From Nocardia colli (lineage in GTDB: Bacteria > Actinomycetota > Actinomycetes > Mycobacteriales > Mycobacteriaceae): a stretch of 64,000 bases of DNA. Positions 53,951-62,727 of the stretch are shown here, piece by piece. The stretch covers positions 744,001-808,000 of the forward strand of contig NZ_VXLC01000004.1 of the NCBI RefSeq assembly GCF_008704205.1, read 5' to 3'. A model generated the notes under the pieces. The model did no database searches. It had not been told where the DNA came from and worked only from the letters and a program-made list of their open reading frames with translations. The stretch's first letter is position 1, and every line of letters begins with the position of its first letter. The position numbers were made by a program, and so were the translations under genes.

Positions 53951-54532
53951 ATGATCACGCTCAAGAAAGAAGACGGCGCCGCGGATCTCGCCGGCGTCAC
54001 CAAGCTGAGTGTCGGCGTGAGCTGGGATCCTTCGGCGGGGACCAGCGGCGGGGCACTCGGCTGGGCACGCCGCAAGAAAGGCGTCGACCTGGACCTGATC
54101 GCCATCCTCATGCAGGGTGCCGAGCCGGTCCGCTTCGCCGGACTCGACTCCCTCGACCCGCTGGGCAACGGCTCGGTCCTGCACAGCGGCGACGAGCAGA
54201 CCGGTGCCGCAGCCGGCGACGACGAGACGGTCCACGTCACCTTCGCCGACGTGCCCGGCGGCATCGACGCCATCGTCTTCGTCGCGGCCGCCTTCAAGAA
54301 GGGCAGCTCGTTCGAGAAGGCGAACAACATCAGCTTCAAGGTCTACGACGCGAGCGGCGGCAGCAGCCAGCAGGTCGCCGACATCTGGCCGTCGCTACTC
54401 GGCGCGGACAACGCCAACGCCGTCGCCCGCGCCTTCCGCTCCGGCGCTACCTGGCAACTCGAAGTGCTGAACCGCAAGGGCAAGATCAAGCAGGGCGACA
54501 AGCAGGCCCTGCTCCGCTTCGCGATGGCCTAG
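53951..54532 (+). CDS. TerD family stress protein
   Basis: The 193-residue protein is a single TerD domain: GVSWDPSAG near the N-terminus, an acidic DLDLIAIL strand and calcium-binding-like DDETVHVTFADVPGGID, then the NNISFKVYD closing part. TerD proteins bind calcium and help resist tellurite, phage and oxidative stress. The ATG at 53951 lies six bases after TAATCT (53939-53944), so the mRNA is probably leaderless. A second, HNH-fused TerD is 4 kb away. Confidence 0.9.
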   Translation: MITLKKEDGAADLAGVTKLSVGVSWDPSAGTSGGALGWARRKKGVDLDLIAILMQGAEPVRFAGLDSLDPLGNGSVLHSGDEQTGAAAGDDETVHVTFADVPGGIDAIVFVAAAFKKGSSFEKANNISFKVYDASGGSSQQVADIWPSLLGADNANAVARAFRSGATWQLEVLNRKGKIKQGDKQALLRFAMA

Positions 54533-54535
54533 CGA

Positions 54536-54733
54536 TCAAGTCAGATGATCGAATTCGCCGCTGAGCCAGCGGATGTGCCGCTCGGCTGACTTGCGTACGG
54601 CCTGCTCGGCGTCGCGATCAATGGTGTGCCCGCCGAGGGTGTAGAGCCGGTCGTAGGAATACGGGTCGAATCCGTCGACGATGCGGCGCACGACGGCCGC
54701 CGAGAGCGGGAGGGTTGAGGTCAACCCATTCAT
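54536..54733 (-). pseudogene. C-terminal fragment resembling MBL-fold hydrolases
   Basis: The 65-residue frame reads DGFDPYSYDRLYTLGGHTID, then AEQAVRKSAERHIRWLSG. This resembles the final helix region of actinobacterial metallo-beta-lactamase-fold hydrolases, but none of the metal-binding part is present upstream. It could be a remnant of a lost gene or a small protein of its own. It converges with the TerD gene, four bases between stops. Confidence 0.45.
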
Positions 54734-54759
54734 GGGACGTATCTGCCTGTGTGGATTGG

Positions 54760-55386
54760 TTACTCGATGTGTTCGGTGGTGGCGACGGAGATGGGGTCGC
54801 CGGCGATGAAGACGTCGAGGAGGAGGTCTTCGTCGTGGTAGCCGGCCAGGGCGGTGAGGCCGTGGGTGGTGCGGGCGATGGCGTGGACGTGGTCGCCGGA
54901 GAGCGGGTATTCGGGGACCTTGCGGCGCCAGTGCACGCAGAGCAGGGCGCCGTTGGGTTCGAGGTGGTCGACGGCTTGGGCGAAGGCGGTGCGCAGGCTG
55001 ACCGAGTCGAGGTAGTAACAGACCTCGCTGAGCACGATCAGGTCGAAGTGTTCGTCGGGCCAGGGGTCGCCGAGCGCCCAGCGGCGGAATTCGACTGCGC
55101 CGCGCTCGGATTCGGGCAGCCGATCGATGCGGCGGCCGGCGGAGTCGAGGGCCTGGGCGGCGATGTCGGTGCAGACCAGGCGATCACAGCGGTCGGTGAG
55201 TTCGGCGGAGAGGGTGCCGATCGAACAGCCTGGCTCGAAGGCGTTGTGGTACCGGGTCTTCGGCAGCGCGGCCATGGTGAGCGCACGTTTGCGCTGTTCG
55301 TACCAGCGGGTGGTGAAGCCCCACGGGTCGGGATCGCGGGCGTACATATCGTCGAAATAGTCGGTGGCGAGCCTGGTTTCGCTCAT
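54760..55386 (-). CDS. NodS-like SAM-dependent methyltransferase
   Basis: The 208-residue protein is a class I methyltransferase similar to NodS, the N-methyltransferase of Nod factors. It starts with YFDDMYARDPDPWGF, then YHNAFEPGCSIGTLSAELT holds the SAM loop, and FDLIVLSEVCYYLDS follows. It overlaps the deacetylase stop as ATGA. It is last in a four-gene operon with a GT2, an acyl-CoA-dehydrogenase-like protein and a PIG-L deacetylase, so it likely methylates a free amine made by the deacetylase (inference). Confidence 0.88.
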   Translation of the reverse strand: MSETRLATDYFDDMYARDPDPWGFTTRWYEQRKRALTMAALPKTRYHNAFEPGCSIGTLSAELTDRCDRLVCTDIAAQALDSAGRRIDRLPESERGAVEFRRWALGDPWPDEHFDLIVLSEVCYYLDSVSLRTAFAQAVDHLEPNGALLCVHWRRKVPEYPLSGDHVHAIARTTHGLTALAGYHDEDLLLDVFIAGDPISVATTEHIE

Positions 55387-56135
55387 ACGAAGTACGTTTC
55401 CGTGTTGCCGGTGAACCGGTCCAGCACGTGCGGCGGCAGGATCGGCTGATCGGCGGGATCCTCCGACATCGGCAGGATCTGACTGTGGAATTGCGAGATG
55501 GCGCGCAACTTGGCGTCGACCGCCGTGCTGGGCAAGGTCAACGTCCGGGCGCGACTGCCAGGCACCACCGGGTGTTCTGGAGTTGCCCAGTGCCACATCC
55601 ATACCGGGAACTCCAGTAGCCGGGTCGCGGTGCCCGCGCAGGCCGCGGCGGCGGCCCGGCCGACCGCTTCGTGATCGGGGTGGCCGTCGCGTCGCCAGGT
55701 GGTCGCGCACCACGCGCCCGCGTGGCCGCACTCGGTGAGGACGCGGGACAACGCTTCGGTCACCGCCGCTTCGGCGGCGGCCACTTTGCCGTCGCCGATA
55801 CCTAGCCGAATCGGTGGTTCGACACCCAGTTCCGCTGCGGCGCGGCGGGATTCCGCTACGCGCAGATCCGCGAGCTCGGTCGGCGAACAGGTGGGGGAGC
55901 CCGGGTGCGACGCCTCGCCGTCGGTCACCGTGACGACCGTGACCGGCAGCCCGTGCGCGCGGGCCAGCGCGATCAAACCGCCGACGCCGAGCACCTCGTC
56001 GTCGGGATGCGGCGCGACGACGATCAAATGCCGCCAGCCCGTGAGGGACAACTCCGGTCGCCGGTGGCGCCACCGGGTCCAGGTGCGCTCCGGAGTGCCC
56101 CGGGCGGCTAGGTCGATCAGCGGTTCGGCAACCAT
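55383..56135 (-). CDS. PIG-L family deacetylase
   Basis: The 250-residue protein has the zinc motif APHPDDEVLGVGG near residue 42 and a second zinc ligand in RRDGHPDHEAVGRAA. PIG-L enzymes remove N-acetyl from glucosamine compounds such as mycothiol precursors. ATG 56135 overlaps the end of the upstream flavoprotein gene by 19 bases. It is followed by the methyltransferase with ATGA overlap. Residues HWATPEHPVVPGSR near the C-terminus are typical of the operon type rather than of MshB. Confidence 0.88.
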   Translation of the reverse strand: MVAEPLIDLAARGTPERTWTRWRHRRPELSLTGWRHLIVVAPHPDDEVLGVGGLIALARAHGLPVTVVTVTDGEASHPGSPTCSPTELADLRVAESRRAAAELGVEPPIRLGIGDGKVAAAEAAVTEALSRVLTECGHAGAWCATTWRRDGHPDHEAVGRAAAAACAGTATRLLEFPVWMWHWATPEHPVVPGSRARTLTLPSTAVDAKLRAISQFHSQILPMSEDPADQPILPPHVLDRFTGNTETYFV

Positions 56136-57094
56136 GAGAACTCCTTTTCCGCGTAGGCACGGCCAAGATCGGCCAGATCTCGTTCCGCATGACTCTGGCG
56201 GAGATAGACGGTGAGGTCGGCGACGCGTCGTGCATGCTCGGCATCGGCGCACAGCGGACCGGCGCCGAGCGCACGCCCGACTCGATCGATGGTCGCCGAC
56301 GCCGCGTCCTCGACCACCGCCCGCACCGCCCTGGCGCGCAGCCGCGCCGTGCCGGAACGGTCGTCCGGGTCGGCGTCGATCTGCCGTGCGGCATCCGTCA
56401 AACACAGTGCGGCGGCGTGTAATCCGCTCATGACCGCACCGAGGTGGGCCAGGGCGTGTTCGTCGGACGCGCGATCGTGCAGGGTGCGCGCGACGGCGCA
56501 CGCCCCGCCGTACCAGCAGGCGGCGACGCCGATTGCACCGTGCCAGAACCCTGCTCGTGTCAGATACGCCCCGGGTTCTCCGACCGGCTCAGCGACCGCA
56601 TCGGTGAAATCCACTGCACCGGAGTCGGATTCCGCCATACCCACGGCGTGCCAGGTACCGGGCACCGCACGAACGGAAGGTTGGCTGAGATCGACGGCGA
56701 ACAACCGGCGCTCGTCCCCAACGCGCGCGGTGACCAGCGCATGCGTGCAGATCGTCGCGCCGGAACACCACGGCTTGCGCCCGTCCAGCCGCCACCGCCC
56801 GGCCTCGAATCGCGCCTGTAGCACCGGCTTCGGCGGCTCGGCGGCCCACACGCCCCAGATCTGGCCACGCTCGACGACCCCACCGCCGAGCTCCGCCAGA
56901 ATCGCCTCGGCATCCGCGTGCGCCTCCACCATCCGTCCGATCACCACATTGCCGAAGGCGAAATCGGCGAGCGCGCGCCAGCGGTCGAGGGTGCGTCCGG
57001 ATCCGGGATAGGGCAAGGCCAACCGACCGGCCTCCGCGAGTCGCTGGAGCGCGGTCGCGGTGGGCGCGGTGTCCAGGAGGTCAGTGGGCGGCAT
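56117..57094 (-). CDS. Acyl-CoA-dehydrogenase-like flavoprotein, short
   Basis: The 325-residue protein has the ACAD fold, with WRLDGRKPWCSGATICTHAL as the middle-domain signature and a C-terminal helical bundle. It is shorter than the usual 380 residues. The catalytic glutamate expected near the C-terminus (as in EGT) is not seen; the region reads YLRQSHAERDLADLGR. It may thus oxidise or hydroxylate a different compound than an acyl-CoA. Its ATG shares a base with the GT2 stop (TGATG), and its end overlaps the deacetylase. Confidence 0.85.
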   Translation of the reverse strand: MPPTDLLDTAPTATALQRLAEAGRLALPYPGSGRTLDRWRALADFAFGNVVIGRMVEAHADAEAILAELGGGVVERGQIWGVWAAEPPKPVLQARFEAGRWRLDGRKPWCSGATICTHALVTARVGDERRLFAVDLSQPSVRAVPGTWHAVGMAESDSGAVDFTDAVAEPVGEPGAYLTRAGFWHGAIGVAACWYGGACAVARTLHDRASDEHALAHLGAVMSGLHAAALCLTDAARQIDADPDDRSGTARLRARAVRAVVEDAASATIDRVGRALGAGPLCADAEHARRVADLTVYLRQSHAERDLADLGRAYAEKEFSWLPNR

Positions 57095-57858
57095 CAGGCG
57101 CTCCTGCTCTGTGCGCGATACGTGTTCTCCAGTCGCCGCAAATGCGCAGCGAACCCTTGCGGGGCGCGGCCGACCCGGCGCGCGGAGGTGCTGACGAGGA
57201 CATCCTCGGCCCAGGCGATCCGGGCGCCGCCGGCCACCATGCGGGAGACCAGATCGACGTCCTCACCGGTGCGCAGGTGCCGGAACCCGTCGACCCGCCA
57301 GTACGCGTCGGCCCGGAAGCCGAGATTCGCGCCGTGGACATGCCCGTGGGCGCCGCCGGTGCCGTACTCCTTCTCATAGCGTTGCCGGGTAGCGGCGGCA
57401 TGATCGGCCCAACTCCGCACGCCGACGATTCCGGCGACCACATCATTTCCCGCGTGCGCGTACGCCAGCTGGGCCTGCAACCACCGCTCATCGACTTCGG
57501 AGTCGGCATCCGTTGTCGCGAACCAGGTCTCGCCCGCACAGTTCGCGCCCGCATGCGCGAAACCCAACGCGCGGGCGGCGCCGACATTGCCTTCGTCGAC
57601 GTGCAGCACCGCGACATTCGAGGTGGGCACGTCCGCGGAACCATCGGTGCACCCGTCGAGCACCAGCTGGACCCGGACCGGAACCTCGACGCGCCCGGCC
57701 GCGTGCGCCAATGCGGATAGGCAGGCGGGCAGCAGCCGCTCTTCGTTACGGACCGGAACGACGACCAGAATCCGCGCGACGGCACCACCGGAATCGGCTA
57801 CTTCGAGCCGGTCGGCGGGCGGGATAAGGACTCTGTCGCGGGGACGGGAGTCGGTCAT
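57094..57858 (-). CDS. Glycosyltransferase family 2
   Basis: The 254-residue protein has the GT-A fold: VVVPVRNEERLLPACLSAL at the N-terminus, the metal-binding TTDADSEVDERWL motif, and GANLGFRADAYWRVDGF with GEDVDLVSRM as the acceptor part. It has no membrane helix, so it works on soluble or peripheral acceptors. It is the first gene of the four-gene operon and probably links a sugar to an acceptor that the other enzymes modify. The ATG is at 57858. Confidence 0.9.
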   Translation of the reverse strand: MTDSRPRDRVLIPPADRLEVADSGGAVARILVVVPVRNEERLLPACLSALAHAAGRVEVPVRVQLVLDGCTDGSADVPTSNVAVLHVDEGNVGAARALGFAHAGANCAGETWFATTDADSEVDERWLQAQLAYAHAGNDVVAGIVGVRSWADHAAATRQRYEKEYGTGGAHGHVHGANLGFRADAYWRVDGFRHLRTGEDVDLVSRMVAGGARIAWAEDVLVSTSARRVGRAPQGFAAHLRRLENTYRAQSRSA

Positions 57859-58004
57859 GCCCCCCGGCTACCCGGCGGCGGGCCGGGCAAACGGACAGCG
57901 AGTTTCGATGTGGTGAACCTCGCTGCTCTGCTTGGGCCGCGCGCGGGCGGGTATGACCCGCGCAGCGCGCCTTTCCGATGGGCGCGAACGAACAGGAGGA
58001 CATC

Positions 58005-58277
58005 ATGCTGGGACTCGGGATTATCGGGTGGATCATCATCGGCGGCCTTGCCGGGTGGATTGCCAGCAAGATCATGAAGACGGATGCTCAGCAGGGCATT
58101 CTGTTGAACATCGTCGTCGGCATTGTCGGCGGTCTGCTCGGCGGCTTCCTGCTGAAGCTGCTCGGCGTGGACGTCGAAGGCGGCGGGCTCTGGTTCAGCT
58201 TCTTCACCTGCATCGGCGGCGCCGTGATCCTGCTGTTCCTGGTCGGCCTGGTCACCGGTCGACGAGTTTCTCGATGA
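58005..58277 (+). CDS. GlsB/YeaQ/YmgE family membrane protein
   Basis: The 90-residue protein has three helices and Gly-rich segments (IIIGGLAGWIASKIM and VVGIVGGLLGGFLLKLLG) typical of the transglycosylase-associated YeaQ/GlsB family, which is linked to stress. GGAGGA lies just before the ATG at 58005. It precedes a PoxB-like gene by 45 bases in the same direction. Confidence 0.9.
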   Translation: MLGLGIIGWIIIGGLAGWIASKIMKTDAQQGILLNIVVGIVGGLLGGFLLKLLGVDVEGGGLWFSFFTCIGGAVILLFLVGLVTGRRVSR

Positions 58278-58322
58278 CAGCGGCCGCCCAGCAGAACCGA
58301 CTATGACGCGGAGGAGTCGAGG

Positions 58323-60044
58323 ATGACCACGGTTGCGGAAATGATCGTCACTGCGCTGGCGGACGAAGGCGTCACCCAGGTCTGGGGTGTGGTCGGCGAC
58401 GCGCTCAACCCGATCACCGACGCGATCCGCCGGGAGGATCGAATCGAATGGATCGGCGTGCGGCACGAAGAGGTCGCCGCCTACGCGGCGGGCGCGCAAG
58501 CCCAGCTCACCGGCACCATCGGGGTGTGCGCGGGCACCGTCGGTCCCGGTTCGATCCATCTGCTGGGCGGTCTCTACGACGCCAAGAAATCACACGCACC
58601 GGTGCTCGCCATCTGCGGTCAGGTGCCGACCTCCGAGATGGGCAGCGAGTACTTCCAGGAGGTCGACAACGACGCGGTGTTCCGGGATGTCTCGGAGTTC
58701 ACCGCGACGGTCACCAATGCCGCGCAGATGCCGCGCCTGCTCGAACAGGCCGTGAACGCGGCGGTGTCGCGCCAGGGCGTCTCCGTGCTGACCATCCCGG
58801 GCGACATCGGTGGCCTGAAGCTGGACACCGATGTCCGCCCCCGGTTCGTCGCCCGTGACCGCACGACGGTGCCCGGCGTGACCGAGATCGTGCAGGCCGC
58901 GGAGACGCTGAACAAGGCGGACAAGGTCACCTTGCTCGTCGGCATCGGCGCGCGGGAAGCCCGCGACGAGGTGCTGCGGCTCGCCGAGCAACTCTCCGCG
59001 CCGATGGTGCTCACCATCAAGGCGAAAGAGGGCCTCGAACACGACAATCCGTATGCGGTCGGGCAGACCGGGTTGATCGGTAATCCCGCCGCCAATTCGG
59101 CGCTCGAGGACTGCGACGTGCTGTTCATGGTCGGCACCGACTTCCCGTACCGGGACTGGTATCCGACCGGCAAGACCGTCATCCAGCTGGACTCGCGGCT
59201 CGACCACATCGGTCGCCGCACCCCGGTCGATGTCGCGATGGTCGGCCACACCGGACCGTCACTGCGCGAACTCCTGCTCAAGCTGGACACGAAGTCCTCC
59301 GACAAGCACCTGAAGAAGGCGCAAACGGAGTATCAGCGCTGGACCGGCCTCCAGCAGCGCCTGGCCGAACCCAAGCACGACCGCAAACTCCTCGGCCGGA
59401 TCCGCCGCCACCTGGACAACCCGGACCAGCTGATCCGCCCGGAAGCGGTGGCCGCCGCGGTCGATACGCACGCCGCCGACGACGCGATCTTCACCTCGGA
59501 CACCGGCATGTCCACGGTCTGGCTGTCCCGATTCCTCAGCCTGCGCGGCTCGCGCCGATTGATCGGCTCGTACAACTTCGGGTCGATGGCCAACGCCATG
59601 CCGCAGGCGCTCGGCGCGCAGATCCTCGATCGGGACCGCCAGGTCGTCGCCTTCTGCGGCGACGGCGGGCTGATGATGCTGCTCGGCGACCTGCGCACCG
59701 CGGTCACCTACGACCTGCCGGTCACGCTGGTGGTGTTCAACAACGGACGCCTCGGCATGGTCAAACTCGAGCAGGAAGAGGGTGGCCTGCCCGAATTCGG
59801 CACCGTGCTGGACAACCCGGATCTGGCCGCGGTCGCCGCCGCGATGGGTCTGCACTCGCGCCGGGTGACCGATCCCGAGGATCTGGACGAGGCGGTCGCG
59901 GCGGCCTTCGCCGAACGCAAGCCGGTGCTCCTCGATGTCGTCACCAATCCCGACGAGATCTCCATCCCGCCGAAACCGACCTTCGACCAGGCGTGGGGCT
60001 TCGCCATCGCCAAGGTCAAGGAGACCCTGGAGAGTCGGACATAA
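58323..60044 (+). CDS. poxB: Thiamine-diphosphate enzyme, pyruvate dehydrogenase (quinone)/pyruvate oxidase type
   Basis: The 573-residue protein has three TPP-enzyme domains. The catalytic glutamate E50 is in GVRHEEVAAYAAGAQA, and the cofactor motif starts GDGGLMMLLGDLR and ends FNNGRLGM. The order and length match pyruvate:quinone oxidoreductase (PoxB), which makes acetate and CO2 from pyruvate and reduces quinones; related acetolactate-synthase-like enzymes are the alternative. GGAGGAG lies upstream of the ATG. Confidence 0.85.
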   Translation: MTTVAEMIVTALADEGVTQVWGVVGDALNPITDAIRREDRIEWIGVRHEEVAAYAAGAQAQLTGTIGVCAGTVGPGSIHLLGGLYDAKKSHAPVLAICGQVPTSEMGSEYFQEVDNDAVFRDVSEFTATVTNAAQMPRLLEQAVNAAVSRQGVSVLTIPGDIGGLKLDTDVRPRFVARDRTTVPGVTEIVQAAETLNKADKVTLLVGIGAREARDEVLRLAEQLSAPMVLTIKAKEGLEHDNPYAVGQTGLIGNPAANSALEDCDVLFMVGTDFPYRDWYPTGKTVIQLDSRLDHIGRRTPVDVAMVGHTGPSLRELLLKLDTKSSDKHLKKAQTEYQRWTGLQQRLAEPKHDRKLLGRIRRHLDNPDQLIRPEAVAAAVDTHAADDAIFTSDTGMSTVWLSRFLSLRGSRRLIGSYNFGSMANAMPQALGAQILDRDRQVVAFCGDGGLMMLLGDLRTAVTYDLPVTLVVFNNGRLGMVKLEQEEGGLPEFGTVLDNPDLAAVAAAMGLHSRRVTDPEDLDEAVAAAFAERKPVLLDVVTNPDEISIPPKPTFDQAWGFAIAKVKETLESRT

Positions 60045-60051
60045 CGGGCCG

Positions 60052-60075
60052 CCGGCCGCGGTGACCTGCGGCCGG
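60052..60075 (+). terminator. Stem-loop after poxB
   Basis: CCGGCCGC pairs with GCGGCCGG around an eight-base loop, eight bases after the poxB stop codon. It has no T run. Confidence 0.55.
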
Positions 60076-60208
60076 TCCGATCATCGGCGGATCCCATGAC
60101 AACGGGTCTCGGAATGGTTACTGTCCGAGAACATTCCAAGGTGATCGGGGTGGGGCACGGTTCGTGTCTCTGCGTGTCCCGATGATCTGTTCGAAATCGG
60201 GAGAACGC

Positions 60209-61816
60209 GTGAGATTCACAAGAGCTGGTGCGCTGCTCGCGGCGGCGCTCATGGCCACAAGCCTGGGGCTGACCGCATGCTCGTCGGACGACGGTGGCGA
60301 TGCCGACATCGTCACGACCAACGCCGGCGAGCCACAGAATCCCTTGGTGCCCACCAACACCAACGAGAACATGGGCGGACGCGTCGTCGACCGGCTGTAT
60401 TCGGGGCTGAAGTACTACGACGCCAGCGGTGTGGCGCACGACGAGCTGGCGCAGTCGATCGAGACGACGGACCGGAAGAACTACAAGATCACCATCAAGC
60501 CGGACTGGAAGTTCTCCGACGGCACGGCGGTGACCGCGAAGTCCTTCGTCGACGCCTGGAACTACGGCGCCCTCGGTACCAACGCCCAGCTGCAGAGCTA
60601 CGTCTTCGCACCCATCGTCGGCTTCGACGAGGTGCAGGCGAAAGACGCGAAGGTGCAGACGATGTCGGGGTTGAAGGTGGTCGATGACAAGACCTTCACC
60701 GTGGCGTTGAAGCAGCCGTCGATCGACTTCGAGACCGAGCTCGGCTACGCGCCGTTCTACCCGCTGCCCGAGGCCGCGTTCAAGGATATGAAGGCGTTCG
60801 GCGAGAACCCGATCGGCAACGGCCCGTACAAATTCGCGAAAAACGGTGCGTGGCAGCACAACGTGCAGATCGACCTGGTGCCGAACCCCGAATACAAGGG
60901 CGGCCGCCCGGCCAAGAACAAGGGCCTGCGGTTCGTGATGTACCAGACCTTCGAGACGGCCTACGCCGATCTGCTGGCGGGCAACCTGGACACGCTCGAC
61001 GTCATTCCGGACAGCGCGATGGCGAGCTACAAGAAGGATCTCGGCGATCGCGCGATCACCAAGCCGATCGCGTACAAGGCGGCCATCGGCATCCAGACCA
61101 ACGCACCGCACTTCGGCGGCCAGGAAGGCCTGCTGCGTCGCCGGGCGCTGTCGATGGCGATCAACCGAGAACAGATCAGCCAGAACATCTTCCACGGTCT
61201 GCGGCTGCCTGCGCGGGACTTCACCGCCCGCACCCTGCCCGGGTTCAACGAGCACCTGCCCGGGGTAGAGGCGTTGGATTACAACCCGGAAGAAGCCAAG
61301 AAGGTGTGGGCCCAGGCCAACGCCATCTCCCCGTGGTCGGGTACTTACGAAATCGCCTACAACTCCGACGGCGGCCACCAGGGCTGGATCGAGGCCACGG
61401 CGAACAGCATCAAGAACACCCTCGGCATCGAGGCCATCGGCACGCCGTACCCGACGTTCAAGACCATCCGGGACGCGATCAACGCGAAGACCATCGGCAA
61501 GGCGTTCCGCTACGGCTGGCAGGGTGACTACCCGACCATGCTGCAGTTCCTCACCTCGCAGTACTACAGCTTCTCCGACGGGAACAACGTCAACTACGAC
61601 AACCCGGAGTTCGACGCCCTGCTGAACGCGGCGCTGGCGGCGCCGACGCTGGAGGAGTCCTACAAGATCGTCGGCCAGGCGCAGGCGCTGCTGCTCCGGG
61701 ACATGGTCGACATCCCGATGTTCGACTACGTGGCCGCCGCGGGCCGCTCGGACAAGGTCAAGAAGGCCGAGCTGGCCTGGAACGGCCTGTTCGACTTCGA
61801 GGGCATCGAGAAGTAA
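60209..61816 (+). CDS. Peptide/oligopeptide-binding lipoprotein (SBP family 5)
   Basis: The 535-residue protein has a lipoprotein signal ending LGLTACSS and the fold of DppA/OppA-type binding proteins: NPLVPTNTNENMGGRVVDRL, then WKFSDGTAVTAKSFVDAWNY, and SMAINREQISQNIFHG. It delivers peptides or other solutes to an ABC importer, but no permease genes are adjacent and a terminator follows, so it is an orphan binding protein here. GTG 60209 with GGGAGA upstream puts the signal peptide at the start. Confidence 0.92.
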   Translation: MRFTRAGALLAAALMATSLGLTACSSDDGGDADIVTTNAGEPQNPLVPTNTNENMGGRVVDRLYSGLKYYDASGVAHDELAQSIETTDRKNYKITIKPDWKFSDGTAVTAKSFVDAWNYGALGTNAQLQSYVFAPIVGFDEVQAKDAKVQTMSGLKVVDDKTFTVALKQPSIDFETELGYAPFYPLPEAAFKDMKAFGENPIGNGPYKFAKNGAWQHNVQIDLVPNPEYKGGRPAKNKGLRFVMYQTFETAYADLLAGNLDTLDVIPDSAMASYKKDLGDRAITKPIAYKAAIGIQTNAPHFGGQEGLLRRRALSMAINREQISQNIFHGLRLPARDFTARTLPGFNEHLPGVEALDYNPEEAKKVWAQANAISPWSGTYEIAYNSDGGHQGWIEATANSIKNTLGIEAIGTPYPTFKTIRDAINAKTIGKAFRYGWQGDYPTMLQFLTSQYYSFSDGNNVNYDNPEFDALLNAALAAPTLEESYKIVGQAQALLLRDMVDIPMFDYVAAAGRSDKVKKAELAWNGLFDFEGIEK

Positions 61817-61833
61817 TACCGGCAGAACGCGAG

Positions 61834-61870
61834 AGCCCGCCGACGCATGTTGCGCCGGCGGGCTTTTCGT
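61834..61870 (+). terminator. Rho-independent terminator of the binding-protein gene
   Basis: AGCCCGCCG pairs with CGGCGGGCT, and the stem ends in TTTTCGTTT. It lies 17 bases past the stop codon and may also end the convergent SDR transcript. Confidence 0.88.
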
Positions 61871-61876
61871 TTCAGG

Positions 61877-62626
61877 TCAGCCCTGCGGCGTTGGTACGAC
61901 GATCATTTCGGCGATGTTCACCCGCTTCGGGGCCGCGATCGCGTAGGCGATCGCGTCCGCGATGTCCTCGGCGACAAGGGTTCCGATATCGCTGCGCCAC
62001 CCGGCGAGGACGGTCTTCTGGTCCTCGTCGAGCATGCCCGCGCCGAGTTCGGTGCTGACGAAACCGGGTTCGATGGTCTTCACCCGGACGCCGCGCGGAC
62101 CGAACTCGGTGCGCAGGTTGCGGGTCAGGTGGGCGACCGCGGCCTTGGTCGCGCAATAGACGCCGTAGTTGGGGAACGGCAGGTGCCCGCCGACCGAGCC
62201 GACATGCAGCAGATCGGCCCGTTCGCCGTTGCCCGCCGCGGCGAGCAGGTCATCGATGAAAGCCCTTCCGGTGTAGAGCAATCCGTTGATGTTCGTGCCG
62301 ACCATCTGCTCCCACTCGTCGGTCTGTGCCGACTCGAACGGGGCGCCGAGCATGACGCCCGCGTTGGCGACGACCAGATCGACCGGACCGAACGCCGCCC
62401 GCACGGTCGCCGCGGCGTCCCGCACCGACTGCTGCACGGCCACGTCGGCGGTCACCGCGAGCACCTCGCCACCGATCCGATCGGCCAGTTCTTCGAGCCG
62501 ATCCTTGCGCCGCCCGAGCAGCGCGACCTTCGCGCCGTCGGCGGCGAGCCGCTGCGCGGTGGCGGCGCCGATTCCACTGGAAGCTCCGGTGACGACCGCG
62601 ACGCGGCCGGTGAGGTTGTTTGTCAT
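61877..62626 (-). CDS. Short-chain dehydrogenase/reductase
   Basis: The 249-residue protein is a classical SDR: cofactor motif TGASSGIG, NAG at VVANAGVM, and the active-site YxxxK as YGVYCATKAA with a serine upstream in VGSVGG. It reduces or oxidises an alcohol/ketone with NAD(P)H, substrate unknown. The ATG at 62626 has no ribosome binding site. It is divergent from an MmyB-type regulator with 101 bases between starts. Confidence 0.93.
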   Translation of the reverse strand: MTNNLTGRVAVVTGASSGIGAATAQRLAADGAKVALLGRRKDRLEELADRIGGEVLAVTADVAVQQSVRDAAATVRAAFGPVDLVVANAGVMLGAPFESAQTDEWEQMVGTNINGLLYTGRAFIDDLLAAAGNGERADLLHVGSVGGHLPFPNYGVYCATKAAVAHLTRNLRTEFGPRGVRVKTIEPGFVSTELGAGMLDEDQKTVLAGWRSDIGTLVAEDIADAIAYAIAAPKRVNIAEMIVVPTPQG

Positions 62627-62715
62627 GAGGACAACATTCGCGCTGGTCAGCGGGTTGTGCCAGGGGGCGGACTTCCTGGTAGCGGGAGGGCCACCCAGCC
62701 GGCCGGACCCTCGCC

Positions 62716-62721
62716 TACGCT
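62716..62721 (+). promoter_or_regulatory. -10 box of a leaderless gene
   Basis: TACGCT lies six bases before the ATG of the MmyB-type regulator, in place of a ribosome binding site. It suits a leaderless transcript. Confidence 0.5.
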
Positions 62722-62727
62722 CGAAGA

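Noticed and set aside
54760..57858. Four-gene operon as a true nod gene cluster
   Set aside because: The glycosyltransferase has no membrane helices as NodC has, there is no NodA, and a flavoprotein takes part. Only the enzyme logic is similar.
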